Below, in pieces: positions 1 to 7,236 of a DNA stretch of 10,575 nucleotides. Source of the stretch: an uncultured Christensenella sp. (GTDB lineage: Bacteria; Bacillota; Clostridia; Christensenellales; Borkfalkiaceae); NCBI GenBank assembly GCA_910586345.1, contig CAJUHC010000037.1, forward strand, positions 1 through 10,575. Reading direction: 5' to 3'. The notes beneath the pieces are model-generated. The model did no database searches. It worked only from the letters and a program-made list of their open reading frames with translations, and was not told the DNA's origin. Made by a program: the position numbers and the translations under genes. Position 1 is the first letter of the stretch. Each line of letters opens with the position of its first letter.

Positions 1-254
1 ATACAGTATTCATAAGTATCGCCGTTTTCGGCCGTTACGACCGCTTCGAAACTTTCGTTGTCGGAAAGTTTAGTCATAATTGTTTTGTTTTCATTCCAGC
101 AGTTAAAAGTACCGACGAGACTTACCGTTTCGGCTCTCGGCGCCCATACCCTGAAAACGTATTTGCCGTCGCGGATTTTATGGCAACCGAAAAACTTATG
201 AGCAAAACAGTTCGTTCCGCTATGAAAGCTTTCAAGCATAAAATCTTCGTTCAT
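1..254 (-). CDS. glgB: 1,4-alpha-glucan branching enzyme GlgB, N-terminal part (cut by window edge)
   Basis: The first 84 codons of a gene that continues past the low-coordinate edge. The translation contains FRVWAPRAETVSLVGTFNCW (about residues 38-57), the typical CBM48 (carbohydrate-binding, E-set) entry of glycogen branching enzymes. It is preceded by an HSGTNCFAHKFFG stretch, matching the H.G....AY..LG segment before CBM48 in GlgB. The family makes alpha-1,6 branches in glycogen by cleaving and transferring alpha-1,4 glucan chains in the cytoplasm. The GH13 catalytic domain lies outside the window, so its integrity cannot be judged. The ATG at 254-252 is supported by an AGGTGA ribosome site five bases upstream and a sigma-A type promoter at 280-308. 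Other CBM48/GH13 enzymes such as a debranching enzyme are possible but fit the N-terminus less well. Confidence 0.85.
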   Translation of the reverse strand, partial: MNEDFMLESFHSGTNCFAHKFFGCHKIRDGKYVFRVWAPRAETVSLVGTFNCWNENKTIMTKLSDNESFEAVVTAENGDTYEYC

Positions 255-279
255 AATCGTCACCTGTTGTACGATATTT

Positions 280-308
280 ATTTTATCATACAATTTTTTT
301 ATTTTCAA
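280..308 (-). promoter_or_regulatory. sigma-A type promoter of glgB
   Basis: Read on the minus strand, TTGAAA (308-303) is separated by exactly 17 bases from TAAAAT (285-280). Each hexamer matches five of six consensus bases. The -10 box lies 25 bases before the glgB ATG, which leaves room for a short leader with the AGGTGA ribosome site. glgB therefore probably has its own transcription start despite sitting downstream of htpG. Confidence 0.7.
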
Positions 309-360
309 TACCGAATTAAAAAAAACTGTAATTATTTAGTAAAAATTTCAATAAAAGGAA

Positions 361-383
361 AAGCACGGAAATTTTCCGTGCTT
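361..383 (-). terminator. hairpin terminator after htpG
   Basis: AAGCACGGAA (361-370) and TTCCGTGCTT (374-383) form a perfect 10-bp stem with a three-base loop, starting four bases after the htpG stop codon. On the minus strand the stem is followed by TTCCTTTTATT, an imperfect U-run, so it fits a Rho-independent terminator for htpG of moderate strength. Confidence 0.65.
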
Positions 384-387
384 AAAA

Positions 388-2175
388 TTATTTTATATAA
401 TTTTCCAGAAGACTAAGGTTATCTTTTATAAAATTGTCCAATTCATCTGCTTCGAGTTTTTTAAATGACAATAATGCAAGCGAGTATACGTAATTTGCGA
501 CGAATTTCTGTTTATCTTTGTCAAGTTCTTTGATTTTTTCTATTAACGGACTTGCCGTATTGATAACCATTGTCTGCGCTAGGTCTCCGCCTGACATTCC
601 GTATATCTGCCCCATTTCGGTATAGCGCCGCATATATTCGTCGGTAATAATCAAAGCGGGAACGTTGGTTTTAAGTTTTTCGAACTTAAAGGTAATTTTA
701 TCGTTTCCTATTGCGGTTTTGAAAATATCCGAAAGTACAGCATCCTCCGAACTTTCACCGTCTTTAAGCGCTCTATCGACGTCTGCGTCAATACGCATAA
801 ATTTAAGTTTATCGGGAGTTTTATACTCTATGAAACTTAAAAAATGAGGGTCGATAAACGTATCGCATAAAATCGCTTTTAAGCCTGCGTCTTTGAACAT
901 TTTTATATACTGCGCCTGTTGCAATTCATCGGAAACGTAATATACGGTTTTCGGTTCTTTGATTTCCTCTTCGCCTAAAAGCTCTTTAAAAGTTACGAAT
1001 TGTCCGTCAAGATTTTTGTATATTATGTTATCTTTGATTTTATTGTAAAATTCTTCGTCTTTAATACAGCCGAACTTGATAAAATTCGATGTATCTTCCC
1101 AACAATTTTCGAATTTTACCCTGTCTTCTTTAAAAAGAGAAATGAGTTTGTCCGCTACTTTTTTAGTAATATGTTTGCTTATCTTTTTAACTTCCCTGTC
1201 GTTTTGAAGGAAACTGCGCGAAACGTTAAGCGGTATATCGGGACAGTCGATTACTCCGTTTAAAAGCATAAGAAATTCTGGAATAACTTCCTTTATATTA
1301 TCCGCGATAAACACCTGGTTACAGTAAAGTTTTACTTTTCCGCGTTCGAGCTCGACTTTATTTCTGATTTTTGGGAAATATAATATGCCTTTCAGATTGA
1401 AAGGATATTCCATATTCAAATGCACCCAGAAAATGGGGTCGTTATAGTCGTTAAAAGTATCGCGGTAAAACTTTTTGTAATCGTCGTCCGTGCAATCTTT
1501 CGGATTTTTCGCATATAACGGGAACGTGGAATTGAGTGGTTTGTCTTTTCCGTCGCCCTTGAAAGTAACGTAAACGTTATAGGGCATAAACGAACAATAT
1601 TTTCTTACCAGATTTTTTATGTTGTTTTCGTCGAGGAACTCCTTTTCTTCTGCGGAAACGTGCATTACTATTTTTGTTCCGCGTTCTTTTTTGTCGCATT
1701 CCTCTATACTGTAAGTGGCGTTTCCGTCAGATTCCCAGTGTACGGCCGAACTATTTTTATAAGATTTAGTGAATATTTCTACACTGTCGGATACCATATA
1801 CGCCGAATAGAAGCCAAGTCCGAAATGTCCGATAATACCGTCTCCGCCCGCTTTCTCATACTTTGCAAGAAAATCCGACGCGCCCGAAAAAGCAATCTGC
1901 GTTATGTAATTTTCGACTTCTTCTTCGGTCATACCGATTCCGTTATCTTCAACCGTTAGAGTCTTTGCTTTTTTGTCGACGGAAATTTTAATGCAGTATT
2001 CCGCGCCGTCGTCTTTCGCTTCTCCCATAGTAATCAGTTTTTTGTATTTAGTTATTGCGTCTACGCCGTTTGCAACTATTTCCCGAAGAAATATATCTTT
2101 ATCGGAATATAGCCATTTTTTTATTATCGGCATCATATTTTCGCTCGATATTTTTATATTACCTTCACGTTTCAT
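388..2175 (-). CDS. htpG: molecular chaperone HtpG (bacterial Hsp90)
   Basis: A complete Hsp90 of 595 residues, slightly shorter than the 624 of E. coli HtpG. It is a cytosolic dimeric ATP-driven chaperone. The N-terminal GHKL ATPase domain shows the helix with FLREIVANGVDA (E32 is the expected catalytic glutamate, N36 the Mg-ATP asparagine), DNGIGM (77-82) and the lid-end motif IGHFGLGFYSAY (115-126). The middle domain carries LNVSRSFLQND, in which R320 matches the arginine that contacts the ATP gamma-phosphate. The C-terminal dimerisation region ends without an MEEVD tail, as expected for bacteria. The VANGVDA variant replaces the more common ISNASDA but resembles clostridial HtpG forms known to me. 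The ATG at 2175 has a GAGGTGA ribosome site. The gene has its own promoter and terminator and appears monocistronic. No CIRCE heat-shock element is visible upstream. Confidence 0.97.
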   Translation of the reverse strand: MKREGNIKISSENMMPIIKKWLYSDKDIFLREIVANGVDAITKYKKLITMGEAKDDGAEYCIKISVDKKAKTLTVEDNGIGMTEEEVENYITQIAFSGASDFLAKYEKAGGDGIIGHFGLGFYSAYMVSDSVEIFTKSYKNSSAVHWESDGNATYSIEECDKKERGTKIVMHVSAEEKEFLDENNIKNLVRKYCSFMPYNVYVTFKGDGKDKPLNSTFPLYAKNPKDCTDDDYKKFYRDTFNDYNDPIFWVHLNMEYPFNLKGILYFPKIRNKVELERGKVKLYCNQVFIADNIKEVIPEFLMLLNGVIDCPDIPLNVSRSFLQNDREVKKISKHITKKVADKLISLFKEDRVKFENCWEDTSNFIKFGCIKDEEFYNKIKDNIIYKNLDGQFVTFKELLGEEEIKEPKTVYYVSDELQQAQYIKMFKDAGLKAILCDTFIDPHFLSFIEYKTPDKLKFMRIDADVDRALKDGESSEDAVLSDIFKTAIGNDKITFKFEKLKTNVPALIITDEYMRRYTEMGQIYGMSGGDLAQTMVINTASPLIEKIKELDKDKQKFVANYVYSLALLSFKKLEADELDNFIKDNLSLLENYIK

Positions 2176-2204
2176 ATATTCACCTCGTATAAATATTAAC
2201 GTTT

Positions 2205-2233
2205 ATTTTATAAACTCATTTTTTTTATGTTAA
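2205..2233 (-). promoter_or_regulatory. sigma-A type promoter of htpG
   Basis: On the minus strand TTAACA (2233-2228) and TAAAAT (2210-2205) are separated by 17 bases, and the spacer contains a run of eight A. Each hexamer matches five of six consensus bases. The predicted start lies about 23 bases before the htpG ATG. No CIRCE (TTAGCACTC-N9-GAGTGCTAA) or other inverted repeat overlaps it. Confidence 0.6.
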
Positions 2234-2265
2234 ACTCTTTGTTATAATTTCATAATTAAATACAA

Positions 2266-2307
2266 AATTTATAAAACAGCTGAAATATTTCAGCTGTTTT
2301 ATAAATT
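2266..2307 (-). terminator. 42-bp perfect palindrome, terminator of the dacB-rluB unit
   Basis: The two 21-base arms 2266-2286 and 2287-2307 are exact reverse complements. The core is AAAACAGCTGAAA facing TTTCAGCTGTTTT. On the minus strand the stem runs into TTTTATAAATTTTG, giving a U-rich tail, so a Rho-independent terminator is the simplest reading. The rluB stop codon (2301-2299) and its last two sense codons lie inside the right arm. Because it is symmetric it could act in both directions. Confidence 0.75.
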
Positions 2308-2997
2308 CATAAGATAAGCGATTTCCTGTTTATTTAGTTTCCTGTACGCTCCTCTGTCTAATCCGCGCAGCGAGAGTTCTCCGATTTTTATTCGCTTTAA
2401 AAGCGTAACTTCTTTACCGATGGCGCCGAACATTTTTCTTATTTCTCTGTTTTTGCCTTCCGTAAGCGTTATATGAATTTTCGTATATTCCTTATTCGTT
2501 TCAACGATATGCGCTTTGCATTTTTTTGTGATATACCCGTCTATCTCTATTCCGCTCCTTATGGGATTAAGCACCGTTTCGGTTATTGTTCCTTCAATTT
2601 TAACGAGATAAGTTTTGGAAACGGTGTTCGACGGATGCGTTAAATGCTGTGCGAGTTCGCCGTCCGTAGTAAGAATCAAAAGGCCTTCACTGTCGTAATC
2701 AAGTCTGCCTACCGGATAAATCCTTCCGACGTTTACAGGCATTAAATCTATTACGGTTTTTCTTCCTTTTTCGTCGGATACGCTGCAAATATATCCTTTG
2801 GGTTTATTCAGAATATAATATTCGTTTTTCTTAATCGTAACCCTTGCGCCGTTGACGTAAATTTGGTCGTCTTCGTTTACATCCGCGCCCAAGGAAGCTG
2901 TTTTTCCGTTAACGGTAACTTTGCCTTCGTTAATAAGTTTGTCGCTTTCTCTTCTCGACGCAACGCCCGAAGCCGCAAGGTATTTGTTTAATCTCAT
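2299..2997 (-). CDS. rluB: RsuA/RluB-family rRNA pseudouridine synthase
   Basis: A 232-residue protein with an N-terminal S4 RNA-binding domain (about 1-55, MRLNKYLAASGVASRR), an NKPKG motif at 64-68 and the catalytic GRLDYDSEGLL segment, with the nucleophile expected at D100. GKNREIRKMF (about 181-190) is the conserved C-terminal RsuA-family motif. The enzyme isomerises a uridine in rRNA. The assignment to RluB (23S rRNA) rather than RsuA (16S rRNA) rests on position: RluB is the paralogue found near scpAB and dacB in Bacillus (ypuL). The start is 18 bases after the dacB stop, with a modest AGGA site seven bases before the ATG, so it is probably co-transcribed with dacB. The spmA and spmB genes that usually stand between dacB and rluB in spore formers are not here. 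Confidence 0.93.
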   Translation of the reverse strand: MRLNKYLAASGVASRRESDKLINEGKVTVNGKTASLGADVNEDDQIYVNGARVTIKKNEYYILNKPKGYICSVSDEKGRKTVIDLMPVNVGRIYPVGRLDYDSEGLLILTTDGELAQHLTHPSNTVSKTYLVKIEGTITETVLNPIRSGIEIDGYITKKCKAHIVETNKEYTKIHITLTEGKNREIRKMFGAIGKEVTLLKRIKIGELSLRGLDRGAYRKLNKQEIAYLMNL

Positions 2998-3015
2998 TAT
3001 ATAGTCCTAAAAATT

Positions 3016-4023
3016 TTATTTCTCTATTATACTATATAATTTTTCACTAAAAAGCAAGTTATTTTCGTCGTAAATTTCGAGTATTGCTACGGCCCCGTCT
3101 TTATCTGAATCGACAGGTTTTACTTTAAAGTTTAAATTCTCACTGCATTTAATAACTATGTTTTTATTATCTTTTAATTTACATAGTACTTTGTTACACA
3201 TAAATGTTTTATCTTGGGTTAAATTCAGCATTTTATATGTTTCAAAACAAGTATCGAATATTTCACAGCTTCTTTCATACATATCGGGACAGTTTAAGAC
3301 AACGCATACAATGTTCATACCGTTTCTTTTAGCCGAGGAAACCAAACATCTGCCAGCTTTAACCGTATATCCCGTCTTTACTCCGTTAGCACCCTCGTAA
3401 AGACGAAGCATTTTATTTTTGTTTGCAAAGTTCCTGTACTTTCCGGTATGATTTGTCGTTGAGACGATATTCGCGAACGTTTCGTTTTTCATTGCATAAC
3501 AAGCTATATTGCACAAATCGCGCGCCGTTGTATAATGTTCGCTGTCGGGAAGTCCGCTCGGGTTTTTGAAATTGGAGTTTTCTGCGCCCATTTGTTTCGC
3601 TCTCATAGTCATAGTTTCCGCAAATTTTTCTATACTTCCGCTATGATGAATCGCCAAAGCCGCCGCACTGTCGTTTCCCGAGCGGAGCATTAATCCGTAA
3701 AGCAAATCGCGGATATCAATCTCTTCTCCTTTTTTGAGATAAATGCTCGAACCTTCGACTCCGACTGCTTTGTCGGGGACAATGATTACTTCGTCGAGAT
3801 TACAGTCTTCTATAATAATAATAGCCGTCAGAATTTTGGTGGTACTTGCCATTGGCAGTTTTGCGTCTGCGTTTCCTTCGGTAAGTACTTTTCCGGTGGA
3901 AAGCTCCATAGCTATTTCCGATTGAGAGCTTGCTTCGGCGCTGTTTATTTTTGAATCCGTTAAACTTACACATTGAAAAGCCATAACGGCTAAACATAGT
4001 AATAATAAAGTAGACTTACGCAT
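3016..4023 (-). CDS. dacB: D-alanyl-D-alanine carboxypeptidase, DacB-like (sporulation-associated)
   Basis: A 335-residue serine D,D-carboxypeptidase of the S11 family, which removes the terminal D-Ala of peptidoglycan pentapeptides outside the membrane. The three active-site motifs are intact: SxxK at S60-K63 (MASTTK), SxN at 115-117 (SGNDS) and KTG at 216-218 (GVKTGYT). A hydrophobic N-terminal segment (about 4-20) acts as signal peptide or anchor. The C-terminal region after about 270 is short and shows no obvious amphipathic anchor. Its place after gerW and before rluB matches Bacillus and clostridial dacB, which acts on the spore cortex. The symbol is by position, since sequence alone does not separate it from DacF. 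The ATG overlaps the gerW end by eight bases. An in-frame TAG at 4044-4042 rules out an upstream start. No good ribosome site is seen, so translational coupling to gerW is likely. Confidence 0.88.
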   Translation of the reverse strand: MRKSTLLLLCLAVMAFQCVSLTDSKINSAEASSQSEIAMELSTGKVLTEGNADAKLPMASTTKILTAIIIIEDCNLDEVIIVPDKAVGVEGSSIYLKKGEEIDIRDLLYGLMLRSGNDSAAALAIHHSGSIEKFAETMTMRAKQMGAENSNFKNPSGLPDSEHYTTARDLCNIACYAMKNETFANIVSTTNHTGKYRNFANKNKMLRLYEGANGVKTGYTVKAGRCLVSSAKRNGMNIVCVVLNCPDMYERSCEIFDTCFETYKMLNLTQDKTFMCNKVLCKLKDNKNIVIKCSENLNFKVKPVDSDKDGAVAILEIYDENNLLFSEKLYSIIEK

Positions 4024-4390
4024 TGTCGGAAATTCTGTGAACTAACTCCCCTGTCTTATCTATCAACGTATCTATGGCGCCCTCTTCCATTTTCAAAAGT
4101 CTGCAACCTTTACCGTCGTCAATCAAAAAACCTTTCGGTTTTACAGTTATAACCGTACCGTTTCCGCCTGCGAGCTTAAATCCGTCGGATTCTTTAAAAG
4201 TTTTTATATCGCCGTATTCTCCGCCGCCGCTAAGATTTACGACGGTTACGGAAGAAAGCGGTATAACTTCCGTTCCGCTTACGGTAATAATAGATTTTCC
4301 GATAACCGTATCGGCGTCGGCGACTTTATCGATTGATAACGCAGGTTCGTTAAAATCTTTTTCTTTATGCTTTCTTATTTTTCCGTTCAT
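4016..4390 (-). CDS. gerW: GerW (YtfJ) family sporulation protein
   Basis: A 124-residue protein resembling the GerW/YtfJ family. The recognisable core runs from TVIGKSIITVSGTEVIPLSS (28-47) through SGGGEYG (54-60) and AGGNGT (74-79) to VKPKGFLI (83-90) and CRLLKMEEGAIDTLID. This is the family pattern of an IP.S motif, a GG.E turn, a glycine-rich stretch and a KP..FL strand. B. subtilis YtfJ (GerW) is a forespore-made protein needed for germination with some nutrients. Compared with it, this protein is shorter at the N-terminus and its GF..GGSE motif is reduced. A GGAG ribosome site lies seven bases before the ATG. It overlaps the preceding gene by 26 bases and dacB by eight bases, so the three are very likely one operon. 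The family call is from remembered motifs, not from a search. Confidence 0.8.
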   Translation of the reverse strand: MNGKIRKHKEKDFNEPALSIDKVADADTVIGKSIITVSGTEVIPLSSVTVVNLSGGGEYGDIKTFKESDGFKLAGGNGTVITVKPKGFLIDDGKGCRLLKMEEGAIDTLIDKTGELVHRISDNA

Positions 4391-4889
4391 TTAATTTCTC
4401 CGTTAACATAATAAATAAAATTTTTGTAATAACTAAAACGTTTATAACCGTTACCGCTTTTGCGTAGTATCTGATAGATGAGTGTTCTTCGTTTAAAACG
4501 GTATAGTTTCTTAGTTTGCAATGGTTGCCGTTAATTTGCAGAAATTTATACACTGCGGTCGTAACGCCGTTTTGGGCAAGCGCCCAATATGCATTGTTCT
4601 GATTTTTTAAACCGAAATCGGAAAGCTGGACGATTTTACAGACGCATATTTTGTTGAACATTTTATAAAAATTCATTTTTAAAACGTCTATGTTCATTTT
4701 CTTGTTTTTGCCGTTTATCTGCATTTCATTCGGTTTGTCTTTTATGGTATTAATGTTATAAATTCTGATAAACCTGAAAATCGTTACGTTTATGCTCGCG
4801 TACTTTTCTTCGGTATTTATATAAATGTAATTAAATACGTGTATAGGAAAAACCGAAATAAGAAACCCCGCAGCAGCTAAATATACCAT
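4365..4889 (-). CDS. DUF2953-like membrane-associated protein of unknown function
   Basis: A 174-residue protein with an N-terminal hydrophobic segment (about 3-20), a strand-rich middle (about 21-85) and a second hydrophobic segment (about 143-162) before a lysine-rich end. The region from LSDFGLKNQNNAYWALAQNG (89-108) to the C-terminal helix resembles the GT.D....G..WAL pattern of DUF2953 proteins, which sit between scpB and gerW in clostridia. Gene order supports this more than the sequence does. No enzymatic motif is visible. The start is uncertain: the ATG at 4889 has GGAG only two bases upstream, while a GTG at 4901 would add four residues but has no ribosome site. It follows the scpB terminator directly and overlaps gerW by 26 bases. 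Its specific function is unknown. Confidence 0.7.
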   Translation of the reverse strand: MVYLAAAGFLISVFPIHVFNYIYINTEEKYASINVTIFRFIRIYNINTIKDKPNEMQINGKNKKMNIDVLKMNFYKMFNKICVCKIVQLSDFGLKNQNNAYWALAQNGVTTAVYKFLQINGNHCKLRNYTVLNEEHSSIRYYAKAVTVINVLVITKILFIMLTEKLNERKNKKA

Positions 4890-4906
4890 TGCTCCGTTCA
4901 CAATAA

Positions 4907-4935
4907 TATTATTTGTAATGTGAAACTAAATATAC
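4907..4935 (-). promoter_or_regulatory. candidate forespore sigma (SigG/SigF-like) promoter of the DUF2953-gerW-dacB-rluB unit
   Basis: On the minus strand GTATA (4935-4931) is followed after 17 bases by AATAATA (4913-4907). These fit the remembered SigG pattern GHATR-17/18-CATWWTA at all -35 positions and at six of seven -10 positions. No sigma-A promoter with sensible spacing was found in the same short gap. The start would fall near 4900, just before the ATG at 4889. In such AT-rich DNA a chance match is quite possible. Confidence 0.3.
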
Positions 4936-4965
4936 AAAAAACGGACGGCTTGCAGCCGCCCGTTT
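4936..4965 (-). terminator. strong Rho-independent terminator after scpB
   Basis: On the minus strand AAACGGGCGGCT (4965-4954) pairs with AGCCGTCCGTTT (4950-4939), a 12-bp stem with one G-U pair and a three-base loop (GCA). It is followed directly by a T-run ending at 4936. It starts eight bases after the scpB stop codon and is the most GC-rich short hairpin in the window. It separates the lysA-scpB unit from the DUF2953-gerW-dacB-rluB unit. Confidence 0.85.
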
Positions 4966-4973
4966 AAAAATTA

Positions 4974-5693
4974 TCAATCGATTTTAATTACGTCGTCTTC
5001 GTCAGAGATAAAATCCGGAAGTTCATATCCGTCTTCGGTTATTTCGGGTCTTTTATCTTCGGATTGTTTTTCCTCTTTAATACTATTACCGCCCTCCGAT
5101 GTTTCAACATATTCGTCCTTACGGTACAGATAATTGCCGTCGTCTTCGTCTTCAGATAAAAGCGAACTGTTAAGTTCCGCAATCTGAGCCATAAGCTCGT
5201 CGTAGTCGGGAAGTTCGTCTATAGAGTTAAGTTTAAACCTTTTAAGGAAATTGTCGGTCGTTGCATAAAGAATAGGCTTGCCTACGGCGTCTTTTCTTCC
5301 GCAAGGCACTATCATTTCAAGTTCCAAAAGGGTATGTACGGCGTAATCGCAGCTTACTTGTCTTATATCTTCAAGTTCGGGTTTCGTTATAGGCTGTTTG
5401 TATGCGATAATAGCCGCGCATTCGAGAATAGTTTTGGTGAATTCTTTTTCCTTAATCGGAGTCAATACGTCGGAAACGGAAGTTTTATATTGAGGATTTG
5501 TCGCAAATTGCAGTTTGCCGTTAAAAGTCAATAAATGTATTCCGCTTGTTCCGCTGTAATTTTCTTTAAGTTCTGCCGTAGCGGAGTTGACTTCTTTAAG
5601 CGTACATCCCAATTTTTCAATTATGTATTTTACAGGCACGGCTTCGCCCGAAGCAAAAACTATAGCCTCAATTATATTCGTCAAATTGTCCAC
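4974..5693 (-). CDS. scpB: segregation and condensation protein B
   Basis: A 239-residue ScpB, the winged-helix dimer subunit that binds ScpA in the SMC-ScpAB condensin on the chromosome. The opening NIIEAIVFASGEAVPV and the ECAAIIAYKQPITKPELEDI stretch (about 92-111) are hallmarks, followed by the second winged helix with GRKDAVGKPILYATTDNFL. ScpB is usually about 190-200 residues. Here about 60 extra residues, very rich in Asp and Glu, form a probably disordered acidic tail from about 177 to the end. The start is GTG (5693-5691), preceded by an AAAGGA site, and it overlaps the scpA end by 26 bases. That is the usual tight scpA-scpB arrangement and implies translational coupling. Confidence 0.95.
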   Translation of the reverse strand: MDNLTNIIEAIVFASGEAVPVKYIIEKLGCTLKEVNSATAELKENYSGTSGIHLLTFNGKLQFATNPQYKTSVSDVLTPIKEKEFTKTILECAAIIAYKQPITKPELEDIRQVSCDYAVHTLLELEMIVPCGRKDAVGKPILYATTDNFLKRFKLNSIDELPDYDELMAQIAELNSSLLSEDEDDGNYLYRKDEYVETSEGGNSIKEEKQSEDKRPEITEDGYELPDFISDEDDVIKID

Positions 5694-6483
5694 TTGACAC
5701 GTCCTTTAAATCCCAGTCGGGGTTAAGTTTAATATTTATGGTTCCGAAAGAAGTTTCTTGTTTAACCGTTATAAACTGATGTTTCAGCATTTCGAGAAGC
5801 GCTTGAAACGTGGTTATAATTTCGTTTCTCGAATAAGTCGTAAACAGACTGTCAAATACGATTTCTTTATGTTCTAAAAGCCTTTCTTTAATCAACGTTA
5901 CTTTTTCTTCTACCGTATGAACGTCTTTCGGTATTTCTTTTACGTTCTGCTTCTCTCGCTGTAAACTTTCGTTACGAAGCATTAAATTTGCAAAAGCTTC
6001 TAAAAGAGCGTGCACGTTAAAGTCTTTATAAACTATTTTAACTTTGCTGAAATCCGAGTCGGGTTCTTTGAAGTAATAACCTATAGTTTCGAGATTTTTC
6101 AGTTTCGGAGTTTCTTCTTTTATAAGTTCGTATTCACGTTGTTTTAACTGTTCTATTAACGCGCGCTCCTCTTCTTCCGCGCCGCCCATTTCCTCTCCGG
6201 CGACTTCTACAACGGGAACCATACTCTTGGATTTAATGTAGATAATCTGAGCCGCAAGAGCCAGATATTCGCTTTCCTTGTCTACGTCGCGCCGAGGCTG
6301 GGTTTTCATAAACTCTATGTAGTCTAAAAACTGTTCCGTAACCTTCGATACGAAAACGTCCTCGATCTTTATCTGCGCTATGTTTATAAGGTGCAGTAAA
6401 AGGTCGAGAGGGCCTTCAAAGTCATCTAGAACTGTATTGTAATCTACAACCGATTCAAAATTTTCGTAATTTTTTTCTGTCAT
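5668..6483 (-). CDS. scpA: segregation and condensation protein A
   Basis: A 271-residue ScpA (kleisin), which bridges the SMC heads and binds ScpB to form bacterial condensin for chromosome organisation and segregation. The signature FEGPLDLLLHLI (22-33) is followed by an IAQIKIEDVFVSKVTEQFLD helix. A charged middle region contains a glutamate-rich linker, and the C-terminal winged helix is in TTYSRNEIITTFQALLEMLK. About 18 residues precede the usual beginning of the family, but no better start codon is present. The ATG comes 18 bases after the stop of the upstream protease gene. No clear Shine-Dalgarno site is visible, so re-initiation or coupling is likely. It lies within the lysA-protease-scpA-scpB run. 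Confidence 0.95.
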   Translation of the reverse strand: MTEKNYENFESVVDYNTVLDDFEGPLDLLLHLINIAQIKIEDVFVSKVTEQFLDYIEFMKTQPRRDVDKESEYLALAAQIIYIKSKSMVPVVEVAGEEMGGAEEEERALIEQLKQREYELIKEETPKLKNLETIGYYFKEPDSDFSKVKIVYKDFNVHALLEAFANLMLRNESLQREKQNVKEIPKDVHTVEEKVTLIKERLLEHKEIVFDSLFTTYSRNEIITTFQALLEMLKHQFITVKQETSFGTINIKLNPDWDLKDVSSGQFDEYN

Positions 6484-6501
6484 AATTTTTACTGAATTTT
6501 A

Positions 6502-7236
6502 TTAATACGCAACGGGCCAGATTATAGGTACGCCGAAAATAGCGTTCCAAAGTGCTGTTATGGGGAATCCGATGATATTTTTTGCAAACCATTGAACATA
6601 GCCGAGAATATCGAAATATCCGACGTACGGAAGACTTGTATAACGAATTAGAATATCGCATAAGAAGCTTTCTACGACAAGAATAATCAAAATATAATAA
6701 CCGTAGTTTTTTAAGAATCTTCGCACGGGATTAATTTCCCTCGTAAAAGATTCTATTATTCTGAATCCGTCCAACGGGTAAAGAGGCAACAAATTAAATA
6801 CGAAAATAGAAATACTGTAAAGGAACGTAAGCTGAAATACGCTTTCAAAGAAATATATGAAATAATAAAGTGCCGAACCGTATTCTATAGATGCAATCGC
6901 GTATTTCGCTATTACCAAATATAGCGGATAGGCGATAAAAGCAATAATATAATTAGCAATAACGCCTGCGACCGCCGTTAAAAACAGACCTGTTCTGTAT
7001 TTCTTAAAATTATAAGGATTAATCGGAACGGGTTTCGCCCAGCCGAACCCCGTAAAAATACAAAGTACGATACCTACGGGTTCGATATGTTTTAGTGGAT
7101 TAAGCGTGAGCCGTCCGTACATTTTTGCCGTAGCATCTCCGCTTTTGTACGCCGCGAAAGCGTGAGCTGCCTCGTGGGGAACAAATACGAATAATACTGC
7201 GATAATCGAAGCGACTAAAAATATTAAATCAATCAT
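6502..7236 (-). CDS. site-2 protease family (M50) membrane metalloprotease
   Basis: A 244-residue multi-pass membrane protein with the zinc protease motif HEAAH (H21-H25, E22 catalytic) in its first membrane helix. A second motif, NLLPLYPLDGFRI (148-160), has D156 as the expected third zinc ligand. A WAKPVPINPYNF stretch (66-77) and the LNPLKH segment (45-50) are typical of the short YwhC/RseP-like bacterial S2P group without a PDZ domain. Such proteases cut membrane proteins within the bilayer; the substrate here is unknown. Members of this group are commonly found before scpA in clostridia. The ATG shares one base with the lysA stop codon (TAATG), showing translational coupling, and an AGG lies eight bases upstream. 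It is not SpoIVFB by context, although the fold is related. Confidence 0.9.
   Translation of the reverse strand: MIDLIFLVASIIAVLFVFVPHEAAHAFAAYKSGDATAKMYGRLTLNPLKHIEPVGIVLCIFTGFGWAKPVPINPYNFKKYRTGLFLTAVAGVIANYIIAFIAYPLYLVIAKYAIASIEYGSALYYFIYFFESVFQLTFLYSISIFVFNLLPLYPLDGFRIIESFTREINPVRRFLKNYGYYILIILVVESFLCDILIRYTSLPYVGYFDILGYVQWFAKNIIGFPITALWNAIFGVPIIWPVAY

Noticed and set aside
180..416. Plus-strand open frame across the glgB start and htpG terminator
   Set aside because: It runs through a promoter and a terminator hairpin of minus-strand genes and overlaps the clear GlgB N-terminus.
2176..2265. CIRCE or similar heat-shock operator upstream of htpG
   Set aside because: No TTAGCACTC/GAGTGCTAA pair or comparable inverted repeat overlaps the promoter.
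2266..2307. Palindrome as the end of a transposable element
   Set aside because: There is no matching partner repeat, target duplication or transposase nearby. Its position right at the rluB stop fits a terminator.
3800..3997. Second minus-strand open frame inside dacB
   Set aside because: It is an out-of-frame shadow within a gene whose own frame carries the SxxK motif and continues unbroken.
4074..4394. Plus-strand open frame opposite gerW
   Set aside because: It mirrors the codon bias of the minus-strand gene. The product is low-complexity Ser/Pro/Phe-rich and has no family features.
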